Shown: one piece after another, positions 56,701 to 64,000 of the stretch
Numbering within the stretch: the first letter of the stretch is position 1
Layout: each line of letters begins with the position of its first letter
From: Liolophura sinensis
Lineage: Eukaryota; Mollusca; Polyplacophora; Chitonida; Chitonidae
Assembly (NCBI RefSeq): GCF_032854445.1
Contig: NC_088304.1
Location: 10,303,704 to 10,367,703 of the forward strand
DNA: 64,000 bases
Reading direction: 5' to 3'
The notes under the pieces: generated by a model
What the model saw: only the letters and a program-made list of their open reading frames with translations
Told to the model about the DNA's origin: nothing
The model's database searches: none
Made by a program: the position numbers and the translations under genes

Positions 56701-57190
56701 CGTACTCAAGAATATTTCACTTCTATGACAACGGCCAGCATTATGGGCATTATGGTGGTAGAGAGCGGGCACAGCCCAGAGTAAACCCACGACCATCCGC
56801 AGATTGCTGTCAGACCTTCCCATACGGCCAGTAGGGAAGCCAGCTTACAAACTGTAAGTGAAAAGTTCCTGAGTGTGACGTTAAACAAGAATCTGACCTA
56901 ATCAAGATGGACCACAAAAATGGAAAAATGTTCCAGCCATTTTCAACCATGCCTTATACTGCGCTCTAACAATGTGCTTTTTTTTTCCTGTGATTTTTTT
57001 AAGGTCAGATGCAACATTCTTGAATGCTTTGAAAAACCTGTTTATAAAAAAAATTAAATCTTTGTTGTTCTTTGTCAGAATACCAAACACGAAGCAGATC
57101 AGGGGTGTGAACAGGATGGAGGTCAAAGGTCAGTTTGAAGTGTATCAAGTGTGGCCTGGATGCCTGGAGAAACAGTTTGAAAAACTGTGA
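38794..57190 (+). CDS. Unrecognised nuclear-type protein with tandem SUMO-interaction-like motifs, 16 exons
   Basis: I do not recognise the family. Exons: 38794-38848, 40386-40506, 40924-40994, 41472-41551, 41783-41892, 43063-43113, 43691-43769, 44558-44640, 45379-45528, 45800-45914, 47727-47891, 48575-48721, 50771-51445, 53297-53795, 56004-56107, 57079-57190. Phases agree at every junction except 13/14. Product about 870 aa, starting MEKKAHKFVALLAKKFTDG. Exons 2-12 look alpha-helical and Leu-rich (LLSLYVDLVLLTS, SFVFLLLSPWPAHVVDVL, SYLSWLREQREDLLDNLPED), perhaps HEAT-like. Exon 13 is acidic with SIM-like cores, exon 14 is basic with an internal duplication, and exon 15 is Ser/Arg/Lys-rich. 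No signal peptide. Divergent from SETD1. A chromatin or genome-maintenance role is only a guess from the composition. Confidence 0.8.
39338..39592 (+). mobile_element. SINE-2 copy (5' truncated)
   Basis: Starts at 'cctcgcttggcgttcagc' and ends 'aaacccaagcactcactcac'. Lies in intron 1 of the plus-strand gene, followed by a reverse SINE-1 copy. Confidence 0.85.
39641..39772 (-). mobile_element. SINE-1 copy (truncated)
   Basis: Plus strand reads taattggtgtttcacaccgt, actcaagaatatctcactta and agaccatccacaggttgctg: reverse SINE-1 tail and body. Confidence 0.8.
42383..42555 (-). mobile_element. SINE-1 copy, internally deleted
   Basis: tttatttgattggtatttta, gccagcattatggtgggagg, cccacgaccatcc and gaagccagcatgagctgg. 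Part of the tRNA-like end follows (ggcttctgggtcattgagcc). Confidence 0.8.
42756..43024 (+). mobile_element. Full-length SINE-1 with tRNA-like head and target duplication
   Basis: The 5' head (ggggccttcgtggcccggtt) carries an A-box-like TGGCCCGGTTGG (42,766-42,777) and a B-box-like GAGTTCAAGCC (42,834-42,844) at normal tRNA spacing. The body follows, ending 'cttgagtacggcgtaaaacg' and an AT-rich tail (aataaatgaataaat). A 9-bp direct repeat, atagtttaa, flanks it at 42,747-42,755 and 43,025-43,033. It is therefore a tRNA-derived Pol III retroposon, inserted in intron 5 of the plus gene, 39 bp before the next exon. Confidence 0.88.
43412..43490 (-). mobile_element. SINE-1 fragment
   Basis: Plus strand: a T run, then gattgttgttttacgccata, ctcaagaatatttcacttat and gaccagcattatggtggcg. 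Confidence 0.75.
44330..44517 (+). mobile_element. SINE-1 copy (head truncated)
   Basis: tcgctgtgagttcaaatcca (B-box region), gtgggaaggtctgtcagcaa, tcttgagtacagcgtaaaac and the tail aataaataaata. It sits just before exon 8. Confidence 0.85.
44745..45035 (+). mobile_element. SINE-2 copy
   Basis: gcagtagatctagtgtcaat, cctgggttgggtcacactta, cttggcgttcagcatgaagg, ending aaaccctaaacacttactca. Some internal bases are deleted near 44,975-45,000. Confidence 0.85.
46476..46662 (+). mobile_element. SINE-1 copy (head truncated)
   Basis: gtgagttcaagtccagctca, gtgggaaggtctgccaacaa, cctgcggatggtcgtgggtt, ending cttgagtatggcgtaaataa. Confidence 0.85.
47488..47615 (+). mobile_element. SINE-1 copy (truncated)
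   Basis: gtgggaaggcctgccagaaa, cctgtggatggtcgtgggtt and cttgagttcgccgtaaaaca. Lies about 110 bp before exon 11. Confidence 0.8.
48253..48330 (+). repeat. Dispersed repeat family 3, copy 2
   Basis: gagtgatgaggacttttacc, gccccagtctgaccttgtgc, tgactgattggattttctct. Same block as 54,885-54,960 and, reversed, 30,940-31,040. Confidence 0.8.
48891..49010. repeat. Tandem array, 4 copies of a 30-bp unit
   Basis: The unit gttggatgtagctgatcctg plus taatacagat starts at 48,891, 48,921, 48,951 and 48,981, nearly identical. Lies in the intron after exon 12. Confidence 0.93.
49118..49457 (-). mobile_element. SINE-2 copy, near full length, reverse
   Basis: Plus strand starts gtgagcgagtgcctggggtt (tail) and runs through cagtcatatgacgatgaagg and gcaccatcccctttatgctg to aggattaatcctggatctac (B-box side). 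The tRNA-like head is incomplete. Confidence 0.85.
49918..50240 (-). mobile_element. Nested SINE-1 pair: a young copy inserted in an older copy
   Basis: The older copy is split into 49,918-50,000 and 50,154-50,240. The younger copy occupies 50,001-50,140. The 13-bp sequence ccacaactattct occurs at 49,988-50,000 and again at 50,141-50,153, a target-site duplication. The insert begins (plus strand) with its AT-rich tail atttatttatttgattggtg. Both copies are in reverse orientation. Confidence 0.88.
50328..50377. repeat. Short hairpin-forming palindrome
   Basis: actaccatggtaacg and its complement form gttgccatggtagt pair around a ~19-nt loop. It resembles the terminal stem of a small MITE. Confidence 0.6.
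50771..51445 (+). CDS. Exon 13 of the plus-strand gene: acidic repeats with SIM-like cores
   Basis: 225 codons, phase 0 at both ends (tttccag acceptor, GTAAGT donor). First comes VIEVIEVDL (50,831-50,857), a hydrophobic core in acidic context. Next are four or five 9-aa repeats of the form NDLDDVDKG, then a poly-Asp stretch. From 51,122 there are four 15-aa (45-bp) repeats ADDSDVEVIDIAENK with cores VEVIDI, MEVIDI, VEVIDI and VEGIDI, plus a decayed fifth. Such [V/I]x[V/I][V/I] cores flanked by Asp/Ser/Glu match SUMO-interaction motifs. The minus-strand Ser-rich ORF across it is a shadow. Confidence 0.85.
52198..52714. repeat. Tandem array, ~12 copies of a 44-bp unit
   Basis: The unit gacctagactggcaactttc plus tctaatataacctcctctatctca repeats with a 44-bp period, with small substitutions and one or two shortened units. 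Lies in the intron between exons 13 and 14, next to a partial family 3 sequence (52,160-52,205). Confidence 0.92.
53025..53240 (+). repeat. Dispersed repeat family 5, copy 2
   Basis: atgtcaaattttgattttgg, ctacattggttggattggcc, tgccttcagaatatgcttga, gcaaacttgcaaaaggttga. Same order at 58,490-58,685 and, reversed, 24,190-24,345. It ends about 55 bp before exon 14. Confidence 0.75.
53297..53795 (+). CDS. Exon 14 of the plus-strand gene: basic region with a 23-aa duplication
   Basis: The open frame (LVKGGRTQNQGQMQSSPERN onward) carries RTRSMTS. Two tandem 69-bp copies (53,507-53,575 and 53,576-53,640) encode LTESPSHMTRQRSHGDKSSP. A Cys-containing stretch (CRLCAEPHSDSTCG) and a basic KKTKRTLEKEF follow, ending ACA|GTAAGT. 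The frame needs a phase-2 donor, but exon 13 ends in phase 0. A phase-0 start at 53,334 (gggcag|ATG) or an unseen exon would reconcile them, so the exact 5' boundary is uncertain. Confidence 0.72.
54885..54960 (+). repeat. Dispersed repeat family 3, copy 3
   Basis: gagtgatgaggattcttacc, gcccagtctgaccttgtgct, gactgattggattttctctg. Lies in the intron between exons 14 and 15. Confidence 0.8.
55003..55805. repeat. Degenerate 22-25-bp tandem repeat region
   Basis: Clusters of 'gctgtttggacaccctcttt' (23-bp period, 55,040-55,275) and 'agggctgtttggacactgtc' (22-bp period, about 55,700-55,800) are separated by diverged units. Some units vary in length (agccttttt). Intronic; no protein interpretation. 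Confidence 0.88.
56004..57190 (+). CDS. Exons 15 and 16 of the plus-strand gene: basic C-terminus
   Basis: Exon 15 (56004-56107) encodes EGRRPSPTSKVRSQAGSRRS and LAQRKSLSVTKSKS, a Ser/Arg/Lys-rich tail that could bind nucleic acid or act as a nuclear localisation signal. It ends at AG|GTATAT. Exon 16 (57079-57190) follows tttgtcag in matching phase and reads IPNTKQIRGVNRMEVKGQFE to the stop TGA. Exon 16 is the least certain, since it has no recognised motif. ATTAAA at 57,353-57,358 is the nearest poly(A)-like hexamer. A SINE-1 copy (56,682-56,845) lies between the two exons. Confidence 0.62.
56682..56845 (-). mobile_element. SINE-1 copy (reverse)
   Basis: tttgattggcgttttaagcc, gtactcaagaatatttcact, ccacgaccatccgcagattg, gtagggaagccagc. 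Contains a small internal duplication (cattatgggcattatgg). Confidence 0.85.
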
Positions 57191-57388
57191 TTACCTTTGT
57201 TCTTTTTAAGCAAGTTACAAATTGTAAGATAAATTGTAAGAATTGAGAATGACTTTTCAAAACCGTTGATTAAAGTTGGCAGGTTTTTTTTCCCCAAAAT
57301 GTTTTGTGTGAGTTGGTATTTGTTTATCTCTGGCTCCAATGCCAGGTTGCCAATTAAATCATCAGGACACAGGAGGAGAGGGTTCAAA

Positions 57389-57575
57389 GCCAGCTTTTTA
57401 CTTGCCTTCGGTAAGTCGTTTCAGTGAAGCAGCACTAAATAAAAGAGCGGTGGAAATCCGTCCTGCAACAAGGAGGCACATTACACGTACATGCACCCTA
57501 ATGATTCCTTCGTTGTCATATGACTGAAAAATTGTTGAGTACGACGTTAAACCCCAAGCACTCACTCACTCACTC
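57389..57575 (+). mobile_element. SINE-2 copy (5' truncated)
   Basis: cttgccttcggtaagtcgtt, gcggtggaaatccgtcctgc, gttgagtacgacgttaaacc, then cactcactcactc. Close to the consensus, so probably young. Confidence 0.85.
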
Positions 57576-57938
57576 AAAGCCAGCTTTAGACAAGGAATTT
57601 GTAGATTCGCTTGTCTCACTGATAGTGATGCCTTGGTGCGATGCTCGTGTAGATGTTGGTGCAGTGTAATGATCATTGAAGACCACTTGTCTGCTTGTGT
57701 GCATATCTGTGCGTCACATGTGGAAAAGTTGGTCAGTAATTTACCAAAGGTCAGTGGTTTACCACATGCACTCCAGTTGCCATCATCCATATAACTGCAT
57801 GACAGCACTGAAAAATTCTGTGGTATCATTTTAATGCCACAATAAAATCAAATTAATCTCCTGTTTGTGGGATGGGGTTAATCCTGGGCTTGGACAGAGG
57901 ATTAGAAAATTCCCCTAATCTCATTTGTTTGTGGGACT

Positions 57939-58300
57939 GGCCCCCATGGCTGAGTTGGTAAATCATCCGCGTCAGGGGTGATAGATTCAGGGTCAATCCT
58001 GGGTTGGGTCACACCCAAGACCTTAAGAAGGAAGTAGTAGCTTCCTGGTTTGTCGTTCAGCATTAAGGGGATAGTGCAATGACTGGTGGACCCAGTATCA
58101 GTATAATGGCTTGGGTGGGACGGCTTACTTGCCTTCTGCAAGTGGTCTCAGTGAGGCAGCACTAGATAAAAAAACAGTGGAAATCTGTCCTGCAACAGGA
58201 AGGCACATTACACATATATGCACTCTAAGCCCTCATATATCATCATATGACTGAAAAATTGTCAACTACAACGATAAACCCTAAGCCTTCACTCACTCAC
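57939..58300 (+). mobile_element. Full-length SINE-2 with tRNA-like head
   Basis: The 5' head ggcccccatggctgagttgg contains a canonical Pol III A box TGGCTGAGTTGG (57,947-57,958). A B-box-like GGGTCAATCC lies at 57,990-57,999. The body follows (gtttgtcgttcagcattaag, acttgccttctgcaagtggt) and the tail is 'cactcactcactcc'. A tRNA-derived SINE in the spacer between the plus gene and HECTD4, unrelated to SINE-1 apart from the tRNA-like head. Confidence 0.88.
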
Positions 58301-58489
58301 TCCATCAATATCCCATGCCAGTCTTGGGAGAAAGTTCGTCAGTATCTTGCAGAAGTTCATTGGTTTTTCTTTACCATGGGCACTCCAGTTTCCTCCACCC
58401 GTACATATTTATGTTATAGTAGAAGTGGAAAGTTCCCGAGTATGACATTCAACAACAATCTGATCTACCGTAATGCCTCAACCTTTTCA

Positions 58490-58685
58490 GATATGAAAGA
58501 TCCAATTTCAGTGATATTTATGAAAATTTTAAATTTGATCTTGGAGATTAAACTACACTGGTAGGGTTGACTAATTTCAGGGCTTCACAAAAACTATAAT
58601 TTTATCAGTCTACAAAGAGTAATGCCTTCAGAATATGCTTGAATAAACATCTGGCAAACATGCGAAAGGGTTGAAGAAATACAAA
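58490..58685 (+). repeat. Dispersed repeat family 5, copy 3
   Basis: aactacactggtagggttga, ctaatttcagggcttcacaa, tgccttcagaatatgcttga, gcgaaagggttgaagaaata. Related to 53,025-53,240. Confidence 0.75.
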
Positions 58686-58689
58686 TGGA

Positions 58690-59470
58690 GGGCGTGCACA
58701 CTTGAATACCCCTGTGACATACACCTTTGAAAAGTTGACTCGTAGTCAAAGTTGTATCCGTTGGAAAAGTTTAAGGGCAAGTTTGATTTGTCATTCACTG
58801 GCTCTCGGGCGCCCATTGATATACCAGGTGCAGATGTTAGTAAAGATTTTAAGATATGTTCTGCTTTTCTCCAGTCTTGTTGACTAATGTCAGTTGGAAT
58901 TTGTTGCGATCTCTCCTTCAGAGTTGTCTTCTGTCGCTCAAATGCGGAGTCAATGCTATTACAGAGCTATAAAATTCTATAACATAACGTAAACCATCCA
59001 GTAATGTTTAGCATATGGATTTTCCTCTTCTCCGAGGCAATTGGCTCCCTAATAACCTGGTAATCAAGCTGTTTTCATGAATAAGCCTATATTTATCAGT
59101 CGCTGTAACAAACTGAAGGATGGGGAGTATCGCCTCTTATATTTTAAGCATATGGTACACCAGACACTACAGTCGGTTTGGTACGGTTTGAACTGTGCAC
59201 TGAACTGATGTTTTTTTGCAACCTGAATCGTGCAAACCTGTTACCACCACCTTGGTAAAGTCTATTTACTTACAAGTGCTTGTGCTGAAATATGGGTTTC
59301 TCAGATCTTGAACCTGACCATACTTCCACAAAACTTTTCATAACTTTCCTTTTAAATGTCTTACCTTAACCTTCAGACAACATCATTCATTAAAAGTTTT
59401 GTGAAAGTGGGTTCTGCTATTTCCAGCCAAAAGAGACAAAGACAGACAAGACAATTTCAAGTGAAAACCA
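58690..59470. other. Spacer between convergent genes
   Basis: No ORF with a recognisable product. A loose inverted pair (ccacaaaacttttcat at about 59,330 and attaaaagttttgtgaaag at about 59,389) is the only structure. The minus-strand U/GU-rich tract (ttgtcttgtctgtctttgtc) at about 59,430-59,457 serves the HECTD4 poly(A) signal. Confidence 0.45.
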
Positions 59471-59474
59471 GTTG

Positions 59475-59480
59475 TTTATT
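59475..59480 (-). terminator. Poly(A) signal AATAAA for the HECTD4-like gene
   Basis: The minus strand reads gcAATAAAcaac, followed about 20 nt later by the U/GU-rich segment ttgtcttgtctgtctttgtc. That is strong cleavage/polyadenylation context. Confidence 0.7.
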
Positions 59481-62400
59481 GCTCTCTGGGCAAATCTGGG
59501 CAATTTGTCAGAGTTGAGACAACCATTCAAACAGCATTCAATAAATAGCTCTTCTACACCTACATGAAAACGATACAATACACAGAGATGAAGAGTAGCT
59601 CTAGCAACACCGCATCCACAATAAAGTTCTCATCTGCCTTAATTATTAATGGGCAAGAAAATTTCAAACTTCAACATCTTCCACAGATCAAACAAAGCTC
59701 TTGAAAAAAGGGAAATGTACAACTTCTGTCTATGTAGGTATCCAGTCAAACAAATTCAGTCACAAGCCAATGAAAAGATGCTTTCTGTTCCACCTGTCAA
59801 TCAGTCCAAACTTCAATTATTCAAGACTCAGAAAAACCAGCCAATCAGAATCCTTCCTAACTGCCACTGGCTTGTGAAGTTTCAAGACAGGCTATAAATA
59901 TTCAACGATAAAAGATTTGTGCAGAGTTTTATGCAAATTAGCTCGAGTCACATTAATCCACACAGCACATTCAAAACGTGACACACACACAAAACATAAT
60001 TCTAGTAGTTCCAACTGTTATAAGAACCTCAAATACCTGTATCCAGGTGTTCTCTTTAAGGTCGTAAACCCAAAAAATAATTACAATACAGTATCTTTAA
60101 ACTTTGTATTAGAAATGTATATATTATACAGATAAAATTTATACAATTAAATGAACACTGGTTGGCAATTCAGCAAGCCCCAAAATTATGCTTTTTTGAT
60201 CTCTGAAACTTTGATTTTTTTTAAACACATTTTTTCAATCAATATTTATTAGAAGTTGATGAAAATTTGTGACTTCAATTCTGCTAAAAGAAAGTGACAA
60301 CCTAAACTTGGTGCATATTTACATGAGAAGCATGAATGTCACCTACAAAAAAAAACCAAAAAAAAAAAACCTCTACCTCAGTTTCACAGAAAACAAAAGC
60401 TCAATATACACGCATAATAAATCAAACAGTTGCTATTCTGAAACATGAAAGTTTCAATATCTGCTAACTAAAATATAGCAGTACATAATTTTGATTTTGA
60501 GAACAAACACTGTTTTTATCAAGCACTATATCATCACTCATAAATGCATCTATTTGCAATAAAAGAACATTTTGTGTTGCAAAAATGTGGTTATTTTTTC
60601 ATGAGTTCTGGAACAATATTTCCATATGTTTTTATTAAATGGCAACAGATGTTACCTTGATGTTAAGCACTCTTCATTTTGTTCAATCACTAAATCATAC
60701 CTCTCATAAATCCGTCTATTTGCAATATAAACATATTTTATGTTGCAAAATGAGCTTGTTTTTCTTCTGGGTTTTGAAATAAATACAAAACAAGAACACA
60801 ATCCAACAACTACTTGAAAAAAAACTGTACCTGGAATGAAGAATCAAAGAAACAAAATAAGACTATCCTACAACAACTCTCCCGATATGTATACAAGAGT
60901 ACTTTGTTCCCTTCAGGAAGGATAACTCTATTGGTGTAATCTTAAATAAAGGAGCACACGATACACAGCTCCCATATGGATATGGATCAATTTTTTATGA
61001 GCAGACCCTAACCCCCACCTCCCCGCAAACCCTTCAAGATATATCTTGATTAATGAAACTTTCTCATAAAAACACCAAAAAAAAAAAAAAAAAAAAAAAC
61101 ACCCCAAAAAAATGTTACATGAAATCATCCCATATTCATGACCTCACCACTTTCTTCTCTTTCACGAACCAATACCTTTTCAGGCATGTTGGCCTTTTCT
61201 ATCTGAACATTTGTGACACGTTATGTACACAGGTTCTGCATTCCCATCCATCCACTCTCGATATCAAAAAATCTGATAGATATTCACTGCCAGTACTCAT
61301 GATGTCAGAGGCAGATAACGCATGCAATACAAAGTCAAGGCTCAAATGCAATAGTAAGACAACATTTGGGGCCAATTCCTTAAAGCCTTTCTTGACTTAA
61401 GTCAAAATTCAAAAACTTTGTACGATGTTTAGCTTTTGGTACTGGAAGTTGAAATTTGGACACATTTGTCTTAAGATAACATTGATGAGGGGTACAAAAT
61501 TTTAATTTCTAAAACCCCAAAATAAGCTTTGACATCGTATTTCAAATTTTGACTCGAGTCAGAAATTACTTCGTGGAATCGTCCCCCATGGAACTTGAGT
61601 GCTTGTAAATGTCTATCTTCTCCTTCATTAAGTATTAAGACTTAAGAGCCCCCAGAAATATCTATGAACAGCTCATAGGTTGTGACCTTTACACTGGGTT
61701 TTTTAATATCACATTAATGACTGAAATAACGATCTCAAGTCCAGTGAAAACAAACTGACTAATTCTGCAACCTTTTCAACCGCCTCTGCTACCAATATTT
61801 TGAAACATTCTGAGAGAACTATAAGAGTGTAGAGAAATAATCTGCACAGTTTTATGACGCTTGAACCTTTAGTGGCGCAAACAAACCATTTTAGTGTCAT
61901 TTTCATAATAATTGTATGCATAAATTATGCTGAAAAAAATACTTCACAGGTTGAAAAGGTTGAAGATTTACCTATGGTGAGTGAGTTTCTGACTCACCAC
62001 CACTGACAGTGCCTAGTCACACATCTACCGAATTAGCTACCAAGTTGTGATTAGGGGTCATTCCATTTGTCGATCCGACCGCCACTGGTGGCAGATTAAG
62101 TGGCCACTGGAGGACAGAGTGCGACGATGTCCCAATGTTCCAGAGGTCGCGCAAGTAAGAACGCTACAAAACATGCCATCAACGTCAGGCTAATTGGCCG
62201 CACTGGTGCCACTAGTCCCCCTCCAGTGGCCAATGGAATGATACGTCAGTGGCCACTACCTCCTCCAGTGGCCACCTGGGAGTGAATGGAACACGCCAGT
62301 TGGACTTTCGCTTGACCCAGTACTTTCACTGGTCTCTAGATTGTTGGTTTACTATCGAAAATGGAATCTGTATTGAAGTGTACCAACGAATATGACATGA

Positions 62401-62765
62401 CTGTGAAGATACTCTGTGTTCTTGCAATTTTCCTTGAATTCCAGGGAATTGCCATTATGCTGTGATATAAAGACTGGAGACAATTTCTGTGTATAGAATA
62501 TCAGGTTTCCTTGGCACTCTGCAGCATTTAAGTGTGTGATGGTTTTGAGGCATAAATATGTGTTAATAGAACAGTACAAGACTTTAAAGCCAAGGCAGCT
62601 TCATGTCAGAAATGACAGCATTGAGGTCCACGAATTGTATTGTATGTAAACATGCAAAAGGGCAGAAAAATAAGCTTCCACATCAGACAATGTAGATTAT
62701 TATTATGGTTGGTGCATGTACAGCTCTGGTTTGTTAGTTTGCCATGGTTGTGTTTTCCGCTTCGT
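59481..62765 (-). other. Likely 3' UTR of the HECTD4-like gene (~3.3 kb)
   Basis: AT-rich, SINE-free sequence between the stop codon at 62,766 and the poly(A) signal. It includes A runs (60,350-60,370 and 61,076-61,100) and, at 62,095-62,285, several 'agtggccac' motifs in both orientations that could form hairpins. ORFs here show no recognisable product. Confidence 0.55.
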
Positions 62766-62902
62766 CTAACCGCTGAGCGGGTCCTCTCGACAGTGAATGG
62801 CGTACATTAAGCGCTGTGTCATCACTTCCTGGCTGCTGTATTGTGGGAGTTTGATCATGAACATACAGGTCTCAGCACGAATGTAGCGTGCATCTGGGTT
62901 GC
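62766..62902 (-). CDS. HECTD4: HECTD4-like last exon: catalytic-cysteine end of HECT domain
   Basis: After ttcacag it reads NPDARYIRAETCMFMIKLPQ, then YSSQEVMTQRLMYAIHCRED and PLSG, stop TAG. The Cys in 'AETCMF' lies where HECT ligases carry the catalytic cysteine (T-C-[FM]-F). The YREDPLSG-like C-terminus is the ending I recall for HECTD4. The 137-nt exon joins the upstream exon through a split Gly codon (G|GC). Confidence 0.88.
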
Positions 62903-64000
62903 CTGTGAACAGAAAACAAAGGTCCTCCTCAAACTTTGAAATATGAATAAACCAGCTGCAACTGCATGACGTTTGGGCCTATGCTGGGCAAATGGAATAA
63001 TGGCTTCTTTTATTGCTAACTCAAAAAACATGTAAATGCACAGCAAGTTAGCACAGATGAGCTTTGACTTTTCTTTCTTCTTCTTCTTGATTTCTCTTCA
63101 CTACAAAATAAATTGTAGTGAAGAGTTCAAATGAAGTGGTGGAAACAAACTATGTTAGGTGTATACAAGTATGTATTTAGCCTCAAATATCAAACATCAC
63201 AATTAAGACAGTTTTATTAACCTCAGAAAGCTTTTGTAGAAAGGCTTGTTTGGAAGACTGGATGATATCCTATTGAGAAAAGATGAGTTTCACCATAAAG
63301 AGTTCTCTTTTTAAGGCCTTTGCTTACATCTAAAAATGCATTTTTCTAGTGATCTTTAAAGGAAATCTTTTAACAGTAATCTCTTTTAAACTCAAAACCA
63401 CAAAATCCAAAAATACAGAACTAATGTTCTGAGAATGTTGGCTAACCAAATATCTCCCCCCACTCCCTCCAACCCCCCCCCACCCCCCCCGTCATCCTAA
63501 TACACGCGCACCCAACTGCTGTACTCACCTGGTCCATCAGGGGGTGCAATCTTCATGGGGTAGGGTGGGACGTGAGCCGTGTCTGTAGCTCCGTCCTTAC
63601 AAGGACAGCTCTGTGGGATACGCTCCTGGTTACAGGCAAACTTGATGAAGCGGCAAAGGTCATCCTGGGTCAGTGACTCTAGTGCAGTCCAGAAGTACTC
63701 AATGTGAGGATCGGTCTCCATCAGCCCTACCTGGTACATCGTGTGAGTCTGCAAGGAGTGGGGTGGATTTAGTATCAGGATTTCCACCCCATATTCCAGT
63801 TCAATACACTGTTTCCAGTTGCGTCATTAAGAGAGCAGAGTGATGTGGAAGATGATGTCATGGTATGGTTACGGTATGGTAACGGTACATCTACTTGTCT
63901 ATTTTTAGCATGTCAATTTTTGTGTTCTGACAGAACTACTCACAGAATGTTGGCGTAATTTTTGTTATATTTAACAATCAAACCCACCCAAGAAGAAAAT
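62766..64000 (-). CDS. HECTD4: HECTD4-like HECT-type E3 ubiquitin ligase, 3' end only (partial)
   Basis: HECT ligases accept ubiquitin on a catalytic cysteine and transfer it to substrates. Two terminal exons lie in the window. 63748-63529 encodes THTMYQVGLMETDPHIEYFW, LESLTQDDLCRFIKFACNQE, RIPQSCPCKDG and VPPYPMKIAPPDGP (HECT C-lobe approach). 62902-62766 carries the catalytic cysteine. The 63529 donor (GTGAGTAC) and both acceptors are canonical and phases agree. The full protein in animals is over 4,000 aa, so nearly all of the gene is outside the window. I prefer HECTD4 over HERC or HECTD1 because of the 'RIP..CPC' and 'PPYPMKIAPP' blocks; this is from memory. Confidence 0.82.
63464..63490. 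repeat. C-rich run in HECTD4-like intron
   Basis: A run of C-rich sequence (cccccactccctccaacccc and on). Low complexity, 39 bp past the donor in transcript order. Confidence 0.85.
63529..63748 (-). CDS. HECTD4: HECTD4-like penultimate exon
   Basis: 220 nt, phase 0 to phase 1. The peptide starts THTMYQVGL. It includes FWTALESLTQDDLCRFIKFA, corresponding to the 'FW..(L/V)E.(L/M)(T/S)..(D/E)....(F)(L/I)(K/R)F' helix pair common to HECT domains, and a Cys-containing insert (SCPCKDGATDTAH). Confidence 0.88.

Noticed and set aside
57939-58010. Functional tRNA gene
   Set aside because: Same reason: tRNA-like head of SINE-2 without pairing 3' acceptor sequence.
61390-61580. MITE in the HECTD4-like 3' UTR (ttgacttaagtcaaaatt / aaattttgactcgagtca)
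   Set aside because: The pairing is short and AT-rich; I could not define element ends or a second clear copy.

Overview
The window is eukaryotic nuclear DNA: about 37-40% GC by eye, short coding exons with GT/AG introns, long 3' UTRs and many tRNA-derived SINEs, foldback elements and minisatellites. The dispersed elements that end in 'actcaagaatatttcactt' and the protein sequences suggest a marine mollusc, probably a bivalve or gastropod. That placement is an inference from repeat style and I could not run a search.

Layout. (1) 1-17,260 is gene-poor. I find no credible coding gene there, only foldback (MITE-like) elements, an inverted CATA/TATG microsatellite, SINE copies, an 8 x 70-bp array, a ~41-bp array, and a ~1.6-kb minisatellite of 32-bp units with a 224-bp higher-order period (14,280-15,920). 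(2) 17,261-38,270, minus strand, holds a complete SETD1 (Set1/COMPASS H3K4 methyltransferase) gene. I reconstruct 16 coding exons: RRM, Pro/His-rich linker, acidic exons, two HCF1-binding motifs, N-SET, WIN motif, SET and post-SET, about 1,548 aa. A ~3.7-kb 3' UTR ends at a good poly(A) signal. As written, the SET exons carry three single-base indels. (3) 38,271-38,793 is a short divergent promoter region. (4) 38,794-57,190, plus strand, is a 16-exon gene of about 870 aa that I do not recognise. It has an alpha-helical N-terminal half, an acidic repeat exon with tandem SUMO-interaction-like cores (VEVIDI), and a basic Ser/Arg-rich C-terminus. (5) 59,455-63,748, minus strand, is the 3' end of a HECT E3 ligase that best fits HECTD4. 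It includes the catalytic-cysteine exon, the conserved C-terminus and a ~3.3-kb 3' UTR. Its 5' part lies beyond the window.

Functionally the region pairs a chromatin writer (SETD1) head-to-head with a probable nuclear SUMO-binding protein, and that gene converges tail-to-tail on a ubiquitin ligase. At least six dispersed repeat families fill introns and spacers. Two of them (SINE-1, SINE-2) have copies with recognisable tRNA-like Pol III A and B boxes. One SINE-1 copy is nested inside another with a 13-bp target-site duplication.

Most interesting: the clustered indels in the SETD1 SET domain (assembly error or a decayed copy), the SIM-array gene, a 35-bp tandem array that multiplies the splice acceptor of a SETD1 exon, a ~310-bp foldback in SETD1 intron 1, and the higher-order minisatellite.
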